46,799 nt of DNA from Chloroflexota bacterium (GTDB taxonomy: Bacteria > Chloroflexota > Anaerolineae > UBA1429): positions 1-46,799 of the forward strand of contig DUUT01000214.1 in assembly GCA_012841405.1 (NCBI GenBank), given 5' to 3'. Positions 31,478 to 39,288 of this stretch are shown here, one piece after another. The notes beneath the pieces are model-generated. The model saw only the letters and a program-made list of their open reading frames with translations, ran no database searches and was not told the DNA's origin. The position numbers and the translations under genes are program-made. Each line of letters starts with the position of its first letter. Position 1 is the stretch's first letter.

Positions 31478-32803
31478 ATGTTCAAACGATGGTCTGTACT
31501 GTGGGGGGCGCTGCTCGTGCTCATGGCGGCGCTCGCCGCCTGTCAACCCGCTACGCCCCGCGTGAGTAACGGGGCTTCCGAGCCCACCGAGACGGCGACT
31601 GTGGCCGCGGCGACCGTCGCTCCTACTGAGCCGCCCAGCGCGGCGCCGACGGAGGCGACGCCCGCGCCCAGCGAGCCTACGTCGCCTCCAGCAGCGACGC
31701 CGGTCCCTGGCGCAACCTCGGCGCCGCAGCCCACGCCCCCGTGGATGATCCCCGAGATCCGTGAGGGGGACTGGGTGAAGGGACCGGAGGAGGCCGGCGT
31801 AACGATCGTCGAGTATAGCGATTTTCAATGACCAGCCTGTGCGGGGTCGGCGACCCTGCTCAGTGAACTCGAAGCATCGCATCCCGAAGGCGTGCGCATC
31901 GTCTACCGGCATTTTCCGCTGACATCGATCCACGACAAAGCCATGCTGGCCGCCGAGGCGGCTGAGGCGGCCGGCGCGCAGGGCGCCTTCTGGGAGATGC
32001 ACGATCTTCTCTTTGCGCAGCAAAGCGCGTGGGCCGACCAGTCTGTGGAGGCGTTCCGCACGACGCTGGAGGGCTTTGCGCGCGATCTGGATCTGGACGG
32101 TGACGCGTTCACCGAGGCCCTCGATAGCGGTACCTATCGCGGTGTGGTGGAGGACGCCCTGGATGAGGCGATCGAGCTGGGGCTCCCAGGCACGCCGATG
32201 CTGTTCATCAACGGGCAGTACTACGACGGACCGCGCAGCGCGTACGTGCTGGATGCCATCGCCGTATGGCTGAACTATGACGGCGTGCAGTACGATGCCC
32301 CGGGCGAGATGAACCTCGACCCCGAAGGGACGTACATTGCGACGGTCGAGACGACGCAAGGTTCCTTCTGCATCGAGCTGTACCCCGCCCGGGCGCCCAA
32401 GCTGGTGAACAGCTTTGTCTTCCTGGCGAGCGAAGGCTTTTTTGACGATACGCCGTTCCACCGGGTGATCCCCGGTTTCGTTGTCCAGGGAGGCGATCCC
32501 ACCGGTACGGGCCTCGGCGGCCCGGGGTATCGCATTGAGGACGAGATCGATCCGGACCTGCTGCATGACGGGCCCGGCGTGGTCTCGATGGCCAATGCGG
32601 GGGCCAATACGAACGGCAGCCAGTTCTTTATCACGCTGGACGCTCTCCCCGACCTCGATGGCGGGTACTCGATCATCGGCCGTGTGGTGGAGGGGATGGA
32701 GGTCGTCGAGAGGATGACGCCTCGCGACCTGCAGCAGGGCATCAGTGCAACCCCCGACCGTATCGAACGTATGACCATAGGGTCGACGTGTGACGCGTCC
32801 TGA
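31478..32803 (+). CDS. Probable selenoprotein: DsbA-like thioredoxin fused to cyclophilin, lipoprotein (TGA at 31829 read as Sec)
   Basis: Read through one TGA, this is a single 441-residue protein. Residues 1-22 are a lipoprotein signal ending LAAC. Residues 23-95 are a Thr/Pro/Ala linker. Residues about 98-275 are a DsbA/Thioredoxin_4 domain: VEYSDFQ, then the active site U118-P-A-C121, IVYRHFPL, and a cis-Pro loop GLPGTPMLFINGQ. Residues about 284-441 are a cyclophilin peptidyl-prolyl isomerase: FHRVIPGFVVQGGDP, GSQFFITLDALPDLDG. The TGA stands exactly where the family has its first catalytic Cys, the frame is intact on both sides, and a SECIS-like hairpin follows. It would act outside the membrane in disulfide exchange and proline isomerisation of secreted proteins. 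ATG 31478 follows AGAAGGA. A conventional reading would give a 117-residue stub and a separate protein starting near 31892. A point nonsense mutation is the alternative. Confidence 0.85.
31837..31863 (+). promoter_or_regulatory. SECIS-like hairpin just after the in-frame TGA
   Basis: After TGA 31829-31831, five bases intervene. CTG (31837-31839), one mismatch, and GCGGGGTC (31841-31848) then pair with GACCCTGC (31852-31859), one mismatch, and CAG (31861-31863), with one G-U pair. The apical loop is GGC (31849-31851). The loop G lies 18 bases after the TGA, within the spacing described for bacterial SECIS elements, which require a G among the first two loop bases. Confidence 0.78.
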
Positions 32804-32966
32804 CGGCTTGTGATGCGGCATCTCGCAACGCCGCTCTTCGGGAGGTGCGGACGACGCGAGGCCGGCCAGCGAGGCCCCGAACGCCGAGAAATGGTGGACG
32901 CACGAACGTCGACACGGTAGAATGGGTTGGCGGGCATGGCCACCAAAGTTGTTGGGGAGGCAGCAG

Positions 32967-33395
32967 ATGACCGAGAGTCAGCAGCCGGGCGGACAGCAAC
33001 AGCAGGGCAGTAGCGCCGACGAATGGCGCGACATCCTGCGCCAGATCGAGCGGCAGGTGCGCCGCGAGTCGGCCCGTATCGTAGGGGTGGAGCAGGAGGC
33101 TGACTGGGAGACCATCGGCCGCGCCGCCGGCGAGTCGGCGCGCAAGACGACGGCGCGCGCCGTGGGCGTGGAGGAGGAAGCCGATTGGCCGAGGATCGGC
33201 GAGCATGTGGAGCGAACGGTGCGTAGCGGGGTGGCTTCGTTGGTCGGAACAACGCCCGACGCGGATTGGTCCGCCATCGGCCAGACCGTCGATCAGCGCG
33301 TGCGCTCGTTCCTGCAGAACCTCTTTGCCAGCAAGCAACCCCCCAGCGAGCCGGGCCGGGAGGAGGATATCGTCGACCCCTGGGCTCGCCCCTGA
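32967..33395 (+). CDS. Small protein of three 27-residue repeats, unknown function
   Basis: 142 residues, soluble, no signal peptide. After a Gln/Gly-rich start, residues 29-55, 56-82 and 83-109 are three copies of a 27-residue unit with the theme R-x-V-R-x3-A-x2-VG(VE)xEADWxxIG. A partial fourth unit follows at 110-120, and residues 17-28 (ADEWRDILRQIE) resemble half a unit. The W-x2-I-G core and regular Arg/Glu pattern suggest helical hairpins. I do not recognise the family. ATG 32967 has GGGGAGG six bases upstream. It lies 163 bases after the selenoprotein gene on the same strand. The acidic tail ends EEDIVDPWARP. Confidence 0.78.
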   Translation: MTESQQPGGQQQQGSSADEWRDILRQIERQVRRESARIVGVEQEADWETIGRAAGESARKTTARAVGVEEEADWPRIGEHVERTVRSGVASLVGTTPDADWSAIGQTVDQRVRSFLQNLFASKQPPSEPGREEDIVDPWARP

Positions 33396-33414
33396 ACCGT
33401 GTAGTGTGAACGCT

Positions 33415-33468
33415 GGTAGCCGCGGTAGCCGCGGTACCTGCGGTAGCCGCGGTACCTGCGGTAGCCGC
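33415..33468 (+). repeat. Six-unit 9-bp tandem array
   Basis: Six consecutive 9-mers in the order A A B A B A, where A is GGTAGCCGC and B is GGTACCTGC. The array starts 19 bases after the repeat-protein stop. Confidence 0.9.
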
Positions 33469-33515
33469 TAACGTTCGCGAATCGACGGCCCTCGACTAGG
33501 GACCGTACCACACAT

Positions 33516-33545
33516 GCGGGGATGTGGCCATGGCCACATCCCCGC
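33516..33545. repeat. 30-bp perfect palindrome
   Basis: GCGGGGATGTGGCCA at 33516-33530 is followed directly by its exact reverse complement at 33531-33545, with no spacer. It lies 63 bases upstream of the sulfatase-fold gene. It could be an operator, a recombination or replication-slippage product, or a terminator; there is no T-tract. Confidence 0.9.
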
Positions 33546-33608
33546 TCATCCCCGCTCGACTATCCCCTTGGCAGGGCCCTCGTCGGTTGGTTGTGGAAAG
33601 GAGAACCG

Positions 33609-34973
33609 ATGCCTGCTTCCAAGACCAACGTCTTTTTCCTCGTTCTCGACTCGTTCCGCCAGGACCACATGTCCTACTATCATCCCGAGTCGCCCTGCCA
33701 AACGCCACACCTGGATGCACTCGCCAGGGACAGCGTGGCATTCGACAACTGCTACCCTGAGGGACTACCCACCATTCCCGTACGTACGACACTGCTCACC
33801 GGTGAGCGCACGCTGGTGCACCGACCCTGGCAGCCGTTGACGCCAGAGGACCGCTCGCTTCCCGAGATCCTGAGTAGCGCGGGGTATCTGACGGCCTGCT
33901 TTACCGACTGCTACCACTATTTCAAGCCGGGGATGAACATGCATCGCGGATTCCGCGTCTGGGACTGGATCCGTGGGCAAGAGTTCGACAGCTATCGCTC
34001 GGCGCCGTTGCGCAAGCTCAAGCTGGAGGACCATGTCAAGGACACGTTCTCCGAGCAGTGGTGCCGGATCGTCGAGATGGCGCTCAAGAACGTGGAAGAG
34101 CTCGCGACGGCCGAGGACTATTACTGTGCGCGCCTCATGCGCCGTGCCAGCGAGTGGCTGGCGGCAAACGCCGGTCAGCCGCCCATCATGATGTGGATAG
34201 ACTCGTTTGATCCCCACGAGCCGTGGACGCCGCCCCCAGAGTTCGACAAGTACACCGATCCGGGCTATCGCGGCAAGCGGCTCATCTTTCCGCCGGGGGG
34301 GATGGCGGCCAGCCACTTTACCGAGGAAGAGATCGCCTACATCCGTGGGCTGTATGCCGGCGAGTGCGCCTATGTCGACCACTATGTTGGCGTGTTCATC
34401 GATCAGCTCAAGGCGCTAGGGCTGTACGACGATGCCCTCATCGTGCTGATTTCCGACCACGGGCACCCGCTGTCGGATCATGGCAAGTTCCTCAAGGGTG
34501 GCGACCGGCTGTACAACGAGCTGCTCAAGGTGCCGTTCACCATCCACTTCCCGGGCGGGCGTTACGCTGGCAAGCGTCTCGACGCGTTAGCCAGCTTTCA
34601 CGATGTGCTGCCGACGCTGCTAGACGCCATTGGCATGGGCAACAACCTCGACGCCCTGCCGGGCAAGAGCCTCATGCCGGTGATTCGCGGAGAGGTGACG
34701 GCCATCCGTGAGGTCATCATCAGCGGCTACCATGGCGCGCCGGATCGCGTCATTCGCGACAAGGTGTGGAGCTATATCCGGCGGCCCGAGAACGAGCCCG
34801 ACGAGCTGTACAACCTGGTGGAAGATCCCGCCGAGCTGCGCAATCTGATCGATGACTACCCAGAGGAGGCACAGCGGCTGGCGGCGTCCTTCGGCGTGCT
34901 CTATGCCCTTCAGGGGGCGCCGGTGAAGGGGATTCAGGGCAAGTACGAGCTCGAGCACACCGGCATCGCGTAG
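33609..34973 (+). CDS. Sulfatase-fold hydrolase with Thr at the formylglycine position
   Basis: 454 residues of the alkaline phosphatase/sulfatase superfamily, with no signal peptide. The N-terminal metal site begins FLVLDSFRQDH (D14). The second half supplies VLISDHGHPLSDHGKF with Asp/His ligands, followed by LLKVPFTIHFPG and FHDVLPTLLDAIG, all typical of sulfatases. The signature C/S-x-P-S-R, whose Cys or Ser becomes formylglycine, reads T55-I-P-V-R59 in TIPVRTTLLTG. A sulfatase needs formylglycine, so this protein either uses Thr directly, like nucleotide pyrophosphatase-type members, or is not a sulfatase. ATG 33609 follows AAAGGAG. Confidence 0.88.
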   Translation: MPASKTNVFFLVLDSFRQDHMSYYHPESPCQTPHLDALARDSVAFDNCYPEGLPTIPVRTTLLTGERTLVHRPWQPLTPEDRSLPEILSSAGYLTACFTDCYHYFKPGMNMHRGFRVWDWIRGQEFDSYRSAPLRKLKLEDHVKDTFSEQWCRIVEMALKNVEELATAEDYYCARLMRRASEWLAANAGQPPIMMWIDSFDPHEPWTPPPEFDKYTDPGYRGKRLIFPPGGMAASHFTEEEIAYIRGLYAGECAYVDHYVGVFIDQLKALGLYDDALIVLISDHGHPLSDHGKFLKGGDRLYNELLKVPFTIHFPGGRYAGKRLDALASFHDVLPTLLDAIGMGNNLDALPGKSLMPVIRGEVTAIREVIISGYHGAPDRVIRDKVWSYIRRPENEPDELYNLVEDPAELRNLIDDYPEEAQRLAASFGVLYALQGAPVKGIQGKYELEHTGIA

Positions 34974-35032
34974 AGGAGGCGCACCGATCGGGGGCATCGC
35001 CGGCGTGCTCGGTTCGCGCTGTGATGGGGATC

Positions 35033-35812
35033 TCAGCGGAGGAGCGCCTTGAGAAAGCGCAGCGAGCGCGCCGACTCCCCTGTAAAGTCGTCGCCCCAGG
35101 AGCACTCGATGGAGGCTCTGCCCCGGTAGTCGATATCGCGCAGGATGTCAAAGAGGCGCTCCAAGGGATAGGTGCCACTGCCCGGCCAGCGCCGGCCGGT
35201 ATCTGCCAGGTGGACGTGCGCCAACCACTCGGGGCCCTCGAGGATGTCGTCCAGCGGCTCGCCATCCTGCATAAAGTGATAGATGTCGGCCAGGACGCGC
35301 ACCTCGTCGCGGGCGACGTCACGCGCCAGGCGCACCGCCTCCGGATAGGTGTTGAGGATGTTGCTCTCCCCCTTGTTTAGGGGCTCAATGGCGACCACCA
35401 GGCCGTTCTGGGCGGCATGGTTGGCGCAGATGTTGAGAAAGCGCACGAGTTGTCCCCAGGCGATAGCGCGGGAGAACCCCTCAGGGACCGAGCGCGAGGC
35501 GCCGCTACCGAACACCACCACCTCACCGCCGAGGTCCCCAGCCCGCCGGAACCCACGGCGCACGTACGTCTCGACCTGCTCCCAGTCGACATGATCGCCC
35601 GTCAGGCGCAGCGTACGGGGTGCGAACACATTAAAGGCGCGCACCTGCGGGCGGAGCGTCTGCAGAGCGGTGCCGCGCGTTGCGAACGCGGCGTCGTCCT
35701 CCAACGGCGAGAGGGCCGTCGAAAGGCCCAGCTCGAGATAGTCGTATCCGGGGGACAGGGCCGGCACCCTCTCGGGCGCTAGACAGATGCCGATCTCGAT
35801 GCGACCCGCCAT
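35033..35812 (-). CDS. Sugar phosphate isomerase/epimerase-like TIM-barrel protein
   Basis: 259 residues, xylose-isomerase-like TIM barrel. Metal ligands appear in order: Glu in VVAIEPLNKGESN, Asp in VLADIYHFMQDGE, His in LAHVHLADTGR, and Glu in RASIECSWG. It resembles the hydroxypyruvate isomerase/tagatose epimerase group; substrate unknown. ATG 35812 has AAGGAG eight bases upstream. It lies 60 bases after the Gfo/Idh/MocA gene on the same strand, and such isomerase-dehydrogenase pairs commonly serve inositol or rare-sugar breakdown. Its stop faces that of the sulfatase-fold gene across 59 bases. Confidence 0.85.
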   Translation of the reverse strand: MAGRIEIGICLAPERVPALSPGYDYLELGLSTALSPLEDDAAFATRGTALQTLRPQVRAFNVFAPRTLRLTGDHVDWEQVETYVRRGFRRAGDLGGEVVVFGSGASRSVPEGFSRAIAWGQLVRFLNICANHAAQNGLVVAIEPLNKGESNILNTYPEAVRLARDVARDEVRVLADIYHFMQDGEPLDDILEGPEWLAHVHLADTGRRWPGSGTYPLERLFDILRDIDYRGRASIECSWGDDFTGESARSLRFLKALLR

Positions 35813-35872
35813 GGCACGTCTCCTTCATGCAGGTTCAGGCCTGAGCGGCGGCCGTTCGGGGCGCCGACGGCG

Positions 35873-36946
35873 CTAGCTCGCGATCCAGGTGTTCTCTTTT
35901 CCTTGCACGATGCGGTCATGCACCGTCATGATATGGAGCATGTCTACCAGGTTGCCATGCTTCGGCGGCTCGCCAGCGAGCAGGCGTTCGGCAAAGTGGC
36001 GCACGCAGCCGACATAGCCCTGGAGGAAGAGCTGCTTATTGTAGAGCTGGCCGAGCGAGAACTCGGGCTCCCAGATGATCGGGGCGGTGTCATCCGCCCC
36101 GAAAAAGGTCTCATCGCGCCCAGGCTCGCCCTGGCCGCGGGTGCCTCCGGGGCGGTAATAGGTGAGGCGGGTGCCATTCTCCACCACCACGTGGGCGCCA
36201 TCGCCAATGACCTCGAGGCGCTCCAGGGTGCCGGTGGGCGCCTGCCCGCCCGTCAAGTGCAGGGTGCCCACAAACCCCTTGCGATAGCGGAGCGAGACGA
36301 CGAGCCCGCCGGTGCTCTTGCTGCGCAGGTAGACGAGTCCCTGAGATTCGCCAAAGAGGCGCGTGAGCAGCGATAAGGGGTGGACGATCTCGAGAAAGGG
36401 CGCCATGGCCCGGCTGTCGTTGCGCTGGTCCTCCGGGGGCAAAGAGAGGGGGTATCGCAGCGAAAAGCTCGAGACGCCACCAAAGCTGGGGTCGGCAATG
36501 ATCTCGGCAACCTTGAGGTAGGCGGGCGCAAACATCTTTTTAAAGCCGGTGGCCACGTACTTGTGGCGCGCCATGCATGCCTCGGTAAAACGCTGGATCT
36601 CGCTGGCACTGGCGCAGGGGGGCTTGTCGATCCAGGTGTGGAAACCCGCCCGCAGGCTCTCGCCGGCGAGCTCGGGGTAGCGCGGTCGCCCCTCAGCATC
36701 GGGCCCCACGACGATAAAGACCGCGTCCAGCTCCTCCTTTGCCAGTAGCGCCTTGTGGTTCGGGTAAAAGCGCTGCGCTCCGAACTGACGGGCGACGGCC
36801 AGGCCGCGCTCAGAGTCGTGATCGGCGATCGCCACCAGCTCGATGGGCGCATACTGAAAGCTCGGCAGGATGTTGCGGTACGCGTGTTCACCCGCTCCGA
36901 TGAACCCGACGCGCAGCTTTTTTTCGTACTCGTAGTTGAACGGCAT
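35873..36946 (-). CDS. Gfo/Idh/MocA-family oxidoreductase
   Basis: 357 residues. The N-terminal Rossmann motif is VGFIGAGEHAYRNILPSF. The usual EKP motif reads DKP in HTWIDKPPCASASE, keeping the catalytic Lys. The C-terminal domain lacks the full GGxxxDxGxH motif; FLEIVHPLSLLTRLFGE stands in its place with a His. Substrate unknown, probably a sugar or polyol. ATG 36946 has GGAGG seven bases upstream, and a promoter with TTGACA lies about 110 bases further up. It is the first gene of a two-gene unit with the TIM-barrel isomerase. Confidence 0.88.
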   Translation of the reverse strand: MPFNYEYEKKLRVGFIGAGEHAYRNILPSFQYAPIELVAIADHDSERGLAVARQFGAQRFYPNHKALLAKEELDAVFIVVGPDAEGRPRYPELAGESLRAGFHTWIDKPPCASASEIQRFTEACMARHKYVATGFKKMFAPAYLKVAEIIADPSFGGVSSFSLRYPLSLPPEDQRNDSRAMAPFLEIVHPLSLLTRLFGESQGLVYLRSKSTGGLVVSLRYRKGFVGTLHLTGGQAPTGTLERLEVIGDGAHVVVENGTRLTYYRPGGTRGQGEPGRDETFFGADDTAPIIWEPEFSLGQLYNKQLFLQGYVGCVRHFAERLLAGEPPKHGNLVDMLHIMTVHDRIVQGKENTWIAS

Positions 36947-37053
36947 GACATGGCCTCCAGGAGGTTGTGGGCGAAGCGTCCCCCTCGAGTCGCCATCGGG
37001 GCGGGCGCGGTAGCCCCCCAGCCCGACATGGGCCCACCGGCGACGCGCACCCC

Positions 37054-37082
37054 ACTATGCATGAAGGGGCCCAGGCTGTCAA
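37054..37082 (-). promoter_or_regulatory. Candidate promoter for the oxidoreductase-isomerase pair
   Basis: On the minus strand a perfect TTGACA (37082-37077) and CATAGT (37059-37054) with a 17-base spacer; the leader is about 100 bases. Confidence 0.55.
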
Positions 37083-37142
37083 GGTGCGGATGGATTGCGC
37101 CGATAAGCGTGAGGGGGGCCCACGCCAAGCGGCGGGCGACTG

Positions 37143-37169
37143 TTGCCAGCGCGCCGCCTGGCGTATAAT
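37143..37169 (+). promoter_or_regulatory. Candidate promoter for the FxLYD lipoprotein gene
   Basis: A perfect TATAAT at 37164-37169; TTGCCA at 37143-37148 is 15 bases upstream, shorter than ideal. The leader is about 56 bases. Confidence 0.5.
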
Positions 37170-37231
37170 GCGAGCGAGCCCACGGGGGTCAGGCGTAGAC
37201 ACGGGCTGAGACCGTATCCAGGAGAGGTGCC

Positions 37232-38059
37232 ATGGCGAAGCGGCGGACGAACGGCTCGAGCGGGGTACGACGGATCGTACCGGCGCTGCTCTGCCTGCTG
37301 CTTCTGGGGGCTGGATGCGATGCTGTCGATGTGGGGGGGCGCCTCGATGGCGTCATGGCCGCGCTGCGGAGAGCCGAGCCGACGGCGACAATAGCGCATA
37401 CCGCTGAACCGGCGACGATGGCATCGCCGACGCGCGAGGCCGTGCCCGAGGCCGCTGCTCCGACGGTGGCGCCCACGAGCACGCCCGTTCCGACGGCGAC
37501 ACCGGCGCCCACGGCCACCGCGACGGCGACCATCTCAATGCTGGTGGGGCCGGCCGTCCCCTGGCTCACCGTACAGGCCTACACGTCGACGCCGCGCCCG
37601 GCCTATGTGGCGGCGACGCCTCCAGAGGGGCCGGCACTGGCCACCATTCCACCGCGCTCCTTCCCCGGCGAGGCCGCGCCCACCTGGACACCAGCACCCA
37701 CCGCGTTTCCGGTGCTGCCGGGCCAGCCGGATACGGCGACACCGTCGGGGCCCGTCTTGGAGCTCCTCAGCGTGGCAGACTTTGTGGACGAGGCCACCGG
37801 CGAGCTTGTGGTCACGGGAGAGGTGCGCAATATCAGCGAGGATACCGTTACGGGCGTGAGGGCAGTGGTCAATCTGTACGACGCTCAGGACCAACTCCTC
37901 GGCTCGGCCTCGGAGCCCCTCGTCTTCCCGAGCCTATCGCCCGATCAGCGCTCGCCGTTCGCTGTGGCGCAGGCCGCCCGCCCCCAGCGGAGCCACTTTA
38001 CGATCCAGTTCCTCGACGGAACCGGCAGGCTCCTCGAAACCCTCGACGCGACAGGGTAA
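37232..38059 (+). CDS. Thr/Pro-rich lipoprotein with FxLYD-type domain
   Basis: 275 residues. The signal peptide has a basic start and ends in the lipobox LLGAGC. Residues about 45-175 are a low-complexity stalk rich in Pro, Thr and Ala. The C-terminal ~100 residues form a small beta domain with the FxLYD pattern: TGEVRNISEDTVTGVRAVVNLYDAQDQLLG, then FPSLSPDQRSPFAV. This domain is common in cell-surface proteins and its role is not established. ATG 37232 follows GGAGAGG. It is convergent with the DUF368 gene, with only 26 bases between stops. Confidence 0.82.
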   Translation: MAKRRTNGSSGVRRIVPALLCLLLLGAGCDAVDVGGRLDGVMAALRRAEPTATIAHTAEPATMASPTREAVPEAAAPTVAPTSTPVPTATPAPTATATATISMLVGPAVPWLTVQAYTSTPRPAYVAATPPEGPALATIPPRSFPGEAAPTWTPAPTAFPVLPGQPDTATPSGPVLELLSVADFVDEATGELVVTGEVRNISEDTVTGVRAVVNLYDAQDQLLGSASEPLVFPSLSPDQRSPFAVAQAARPQRSHFTIQFLDGTGRLLETLDATG

Positions 38060-38085
38060 CGCGGGGGCGCGCCGCTCAGATCGCG

Positions 38086-38967
38086 CTAGCCCAGCTCTTT
38101 CACGCTGGGCACAGCGTTGGCGGCGGTGTGCTGCTCCTCGGTGCGGCTGAACAGCACTGCCAGCGCAAACCCCGCGGCGAACGCCACCACGAGCACTGGC
38201 ACGCTCGCTCCCGCGAGGCTGCTGGGCCACAGGCCGTATACCGACCCGACAATCAGGCCAAGGACACCATAGTAGGTGATGCCCGGTGCGCGCTTGATGG
38301 CCGTATCTGCCGCTTTGGACCAGAGGATGATCCCGAGGCCTGCCCCGATGCCGAGCCCTATGAGGATCGCCCAATGGATCTGGAGGGAGGTTAGCGCCGA
38401 GAGGGCGTCAAGGATGGGCTGGTAGGTGCCGGCCAGCAAGAGGATATACGATCCGTCGAGTCCGGGGGTCACGCTAGCGCACCCGGCGACGAACGACGTC
38501 ACGGTCGTGTAGACGAACCCCCCGATGCTGCTTGGATCGGCCATCAGGCTTCCCTGGACCCCGAGACGCTCGAGGAGACGAACCCCCACGACGATGACGA
38601 GGCCGGCGATCAGGGTGAGGACACGCCCTGTCGAGGGCTTCATATCATCGTGCATCTTGAGCACGGCGGGCACGGTGCCCAGCATCAGGCCGATGAAGAA
38701 CAGCATCGCCGGGGCTGGGTAGCGCTCGAGAAGGGCGGAGACGAGGTGCGCAAACACGACCACCGAGATGGCCATGCCGATCCCGAGAGAGACGAGAAAG
38801 GGAATGTACTCGCCCCAGCGGTCGCGCCGCAGGAAAAAGTTGCCGAGAGCATCGACAAAAGGCTCGTACACGCCGAGGAGGATCATTACGATACCGCCGC
38901 CGAGGCCCGGCACGATGTGGGTGAGGCCGTACGCCATTCCCTTCAGAACCAGAACCAGGTATTTCAT
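38086..38967 (-). CDS. DUF368 polyprenyl-phosphate transporter
   Basis: A 293-residue polytopic membrane protein. The DUF368 signature opens it, KGMAYGLTHIVPGLGGG, and a second copy of the motif lies mid-protein, GCASVTPGLDGSYILLLAGTYQP, reflecting an internal repeat. About eight hydrophobic segments are present. DUF368 proteins (PopT) have been shown to return undecaprenyl phosphate across the membrane for reuse in cell-wall synthesis. ATG 38967 has AAGGAG upstream. Two candidate promoters lie upstream at 39045-39017 and 39229-39201. Confidence 0.9.
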   Translation of the reverse strand: MKYLVLVLKGMAYGLTHIVPGLGGGIVMILLGVYEPFVDALGNFFLRRDRWGEYIPFLVSLGIGMAISVVVFAHLVSALLERYPAPAMLFFIGLMLGTVPAVLKMHDDMKPSTGRVLTLIAGLVIVVGVRLLERLGVQGSLMADPSSIGGFVYTTVTSFVAGCASVTPGLDGSYILLLAGTYQPILDALSALTSLQIHWAILIGLGIGAGLGIILWSKAADTAIKRAPGITYYGVLGLIVGSVYGLWPSSLAGASVPVLVVAFAAGFALAVLFSRTEEQHTAANAVPSVKELG

Positions 38968-39016
38968 CCCGTCTCCTTCGGTACGCAATTGTCGGATACC
39001 ACTCGGACCGTGGGGC

Positions 39017-39045
39017 ATTGTACCACATGGGACCAAGCCGTCGAA
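39017..39045 (-). promoter_or_regulatory. Extended -10 promoter, proximal, for the DUF368 gene
   Basis: On the minus strand TTCGAC (39045-39040) and TACAAT (39022-39017) with 17 bases between; the -10 lies in the 11-mer TGTGGTACAAT shared with the selenoprotein promoter. The leader is about 45 bases. Confidence 0.6.
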
Positions 39046-39200
39046 ACGCCACGGGTGGGTGCTTGGGCACCGCATGCCCCGCTGCCATGGGCACGGAGAG
39101 GCCGGCGCGGAGGAGTGCTGGTGGCTCGACGCCTAGGGGAGCGCGCGCTGTCGCCGGCGTGCGGGTGGCAGCGACGCCCCTTTTCGCCGGCAGAAGCTCT
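39046..39200. other. Divergent intergenic stretch, nothing further recognised
   Basis: Part of the 321-base gap between the DUF368 and pdtaS starts. Apart from the three promoters annotated here, I see no gene or repeat in it. Confidence 0.5.
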
Positions 39201-39229
39201 ATCGTAGCGGGCCTACCGTGGGCTGTCAA
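39201..39229 (-). promoter_or_regulatory. Candidate distal promoter for the DUF368 gene
   Basis: On the minus strand a perfect TTGACA (39229-39224) and TACGAT (39206-39201) with a 17-base spacer; it would give a 227-base leader and read through the proximal promoter. Confidence 0.5.
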
Positions 39230-39254
39230 CGTGAGCCGATTACGGTTTACCATT

Positions 39255-39282
39255 TTCGCTCCCGCCGGTGTTGTGCTATAAT
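39255..39282 (+). promoter_or_regulatory. Extended -10 promoter for pdtaS-pdtaR, leaderless spacing
   Basis: A perfect TATAAT at 39277-39282 preceded by TGC (extended -10); a weak TTCGCT at 39255-39260 lies 16 bases upstream. Transcription should start at or next to the A of ATG 39289. Confidence 0.65.
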
Positions 39283-39288
39283 CTCGCC

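Noticed and set aside
31829-31831. Simple nonsense mutation or sequencing error splitting the thioredoxin-cyclophilin gene
   Set aside because: Not fully excluded, but less likely: the TGA replaces precisely the catalytic Cys, a SECIS-like hairpin follows at the right spacing, and no other damage is present.
37190-37231. TPP-riboswitch-like GCTGAGA at 37205-37211 before the FxLYD lipoprotein gene
   Set aside because: The remaining conserved TPP elements cannot fit in the bases left before the ATG, and the gene is unrelated to thiamine.
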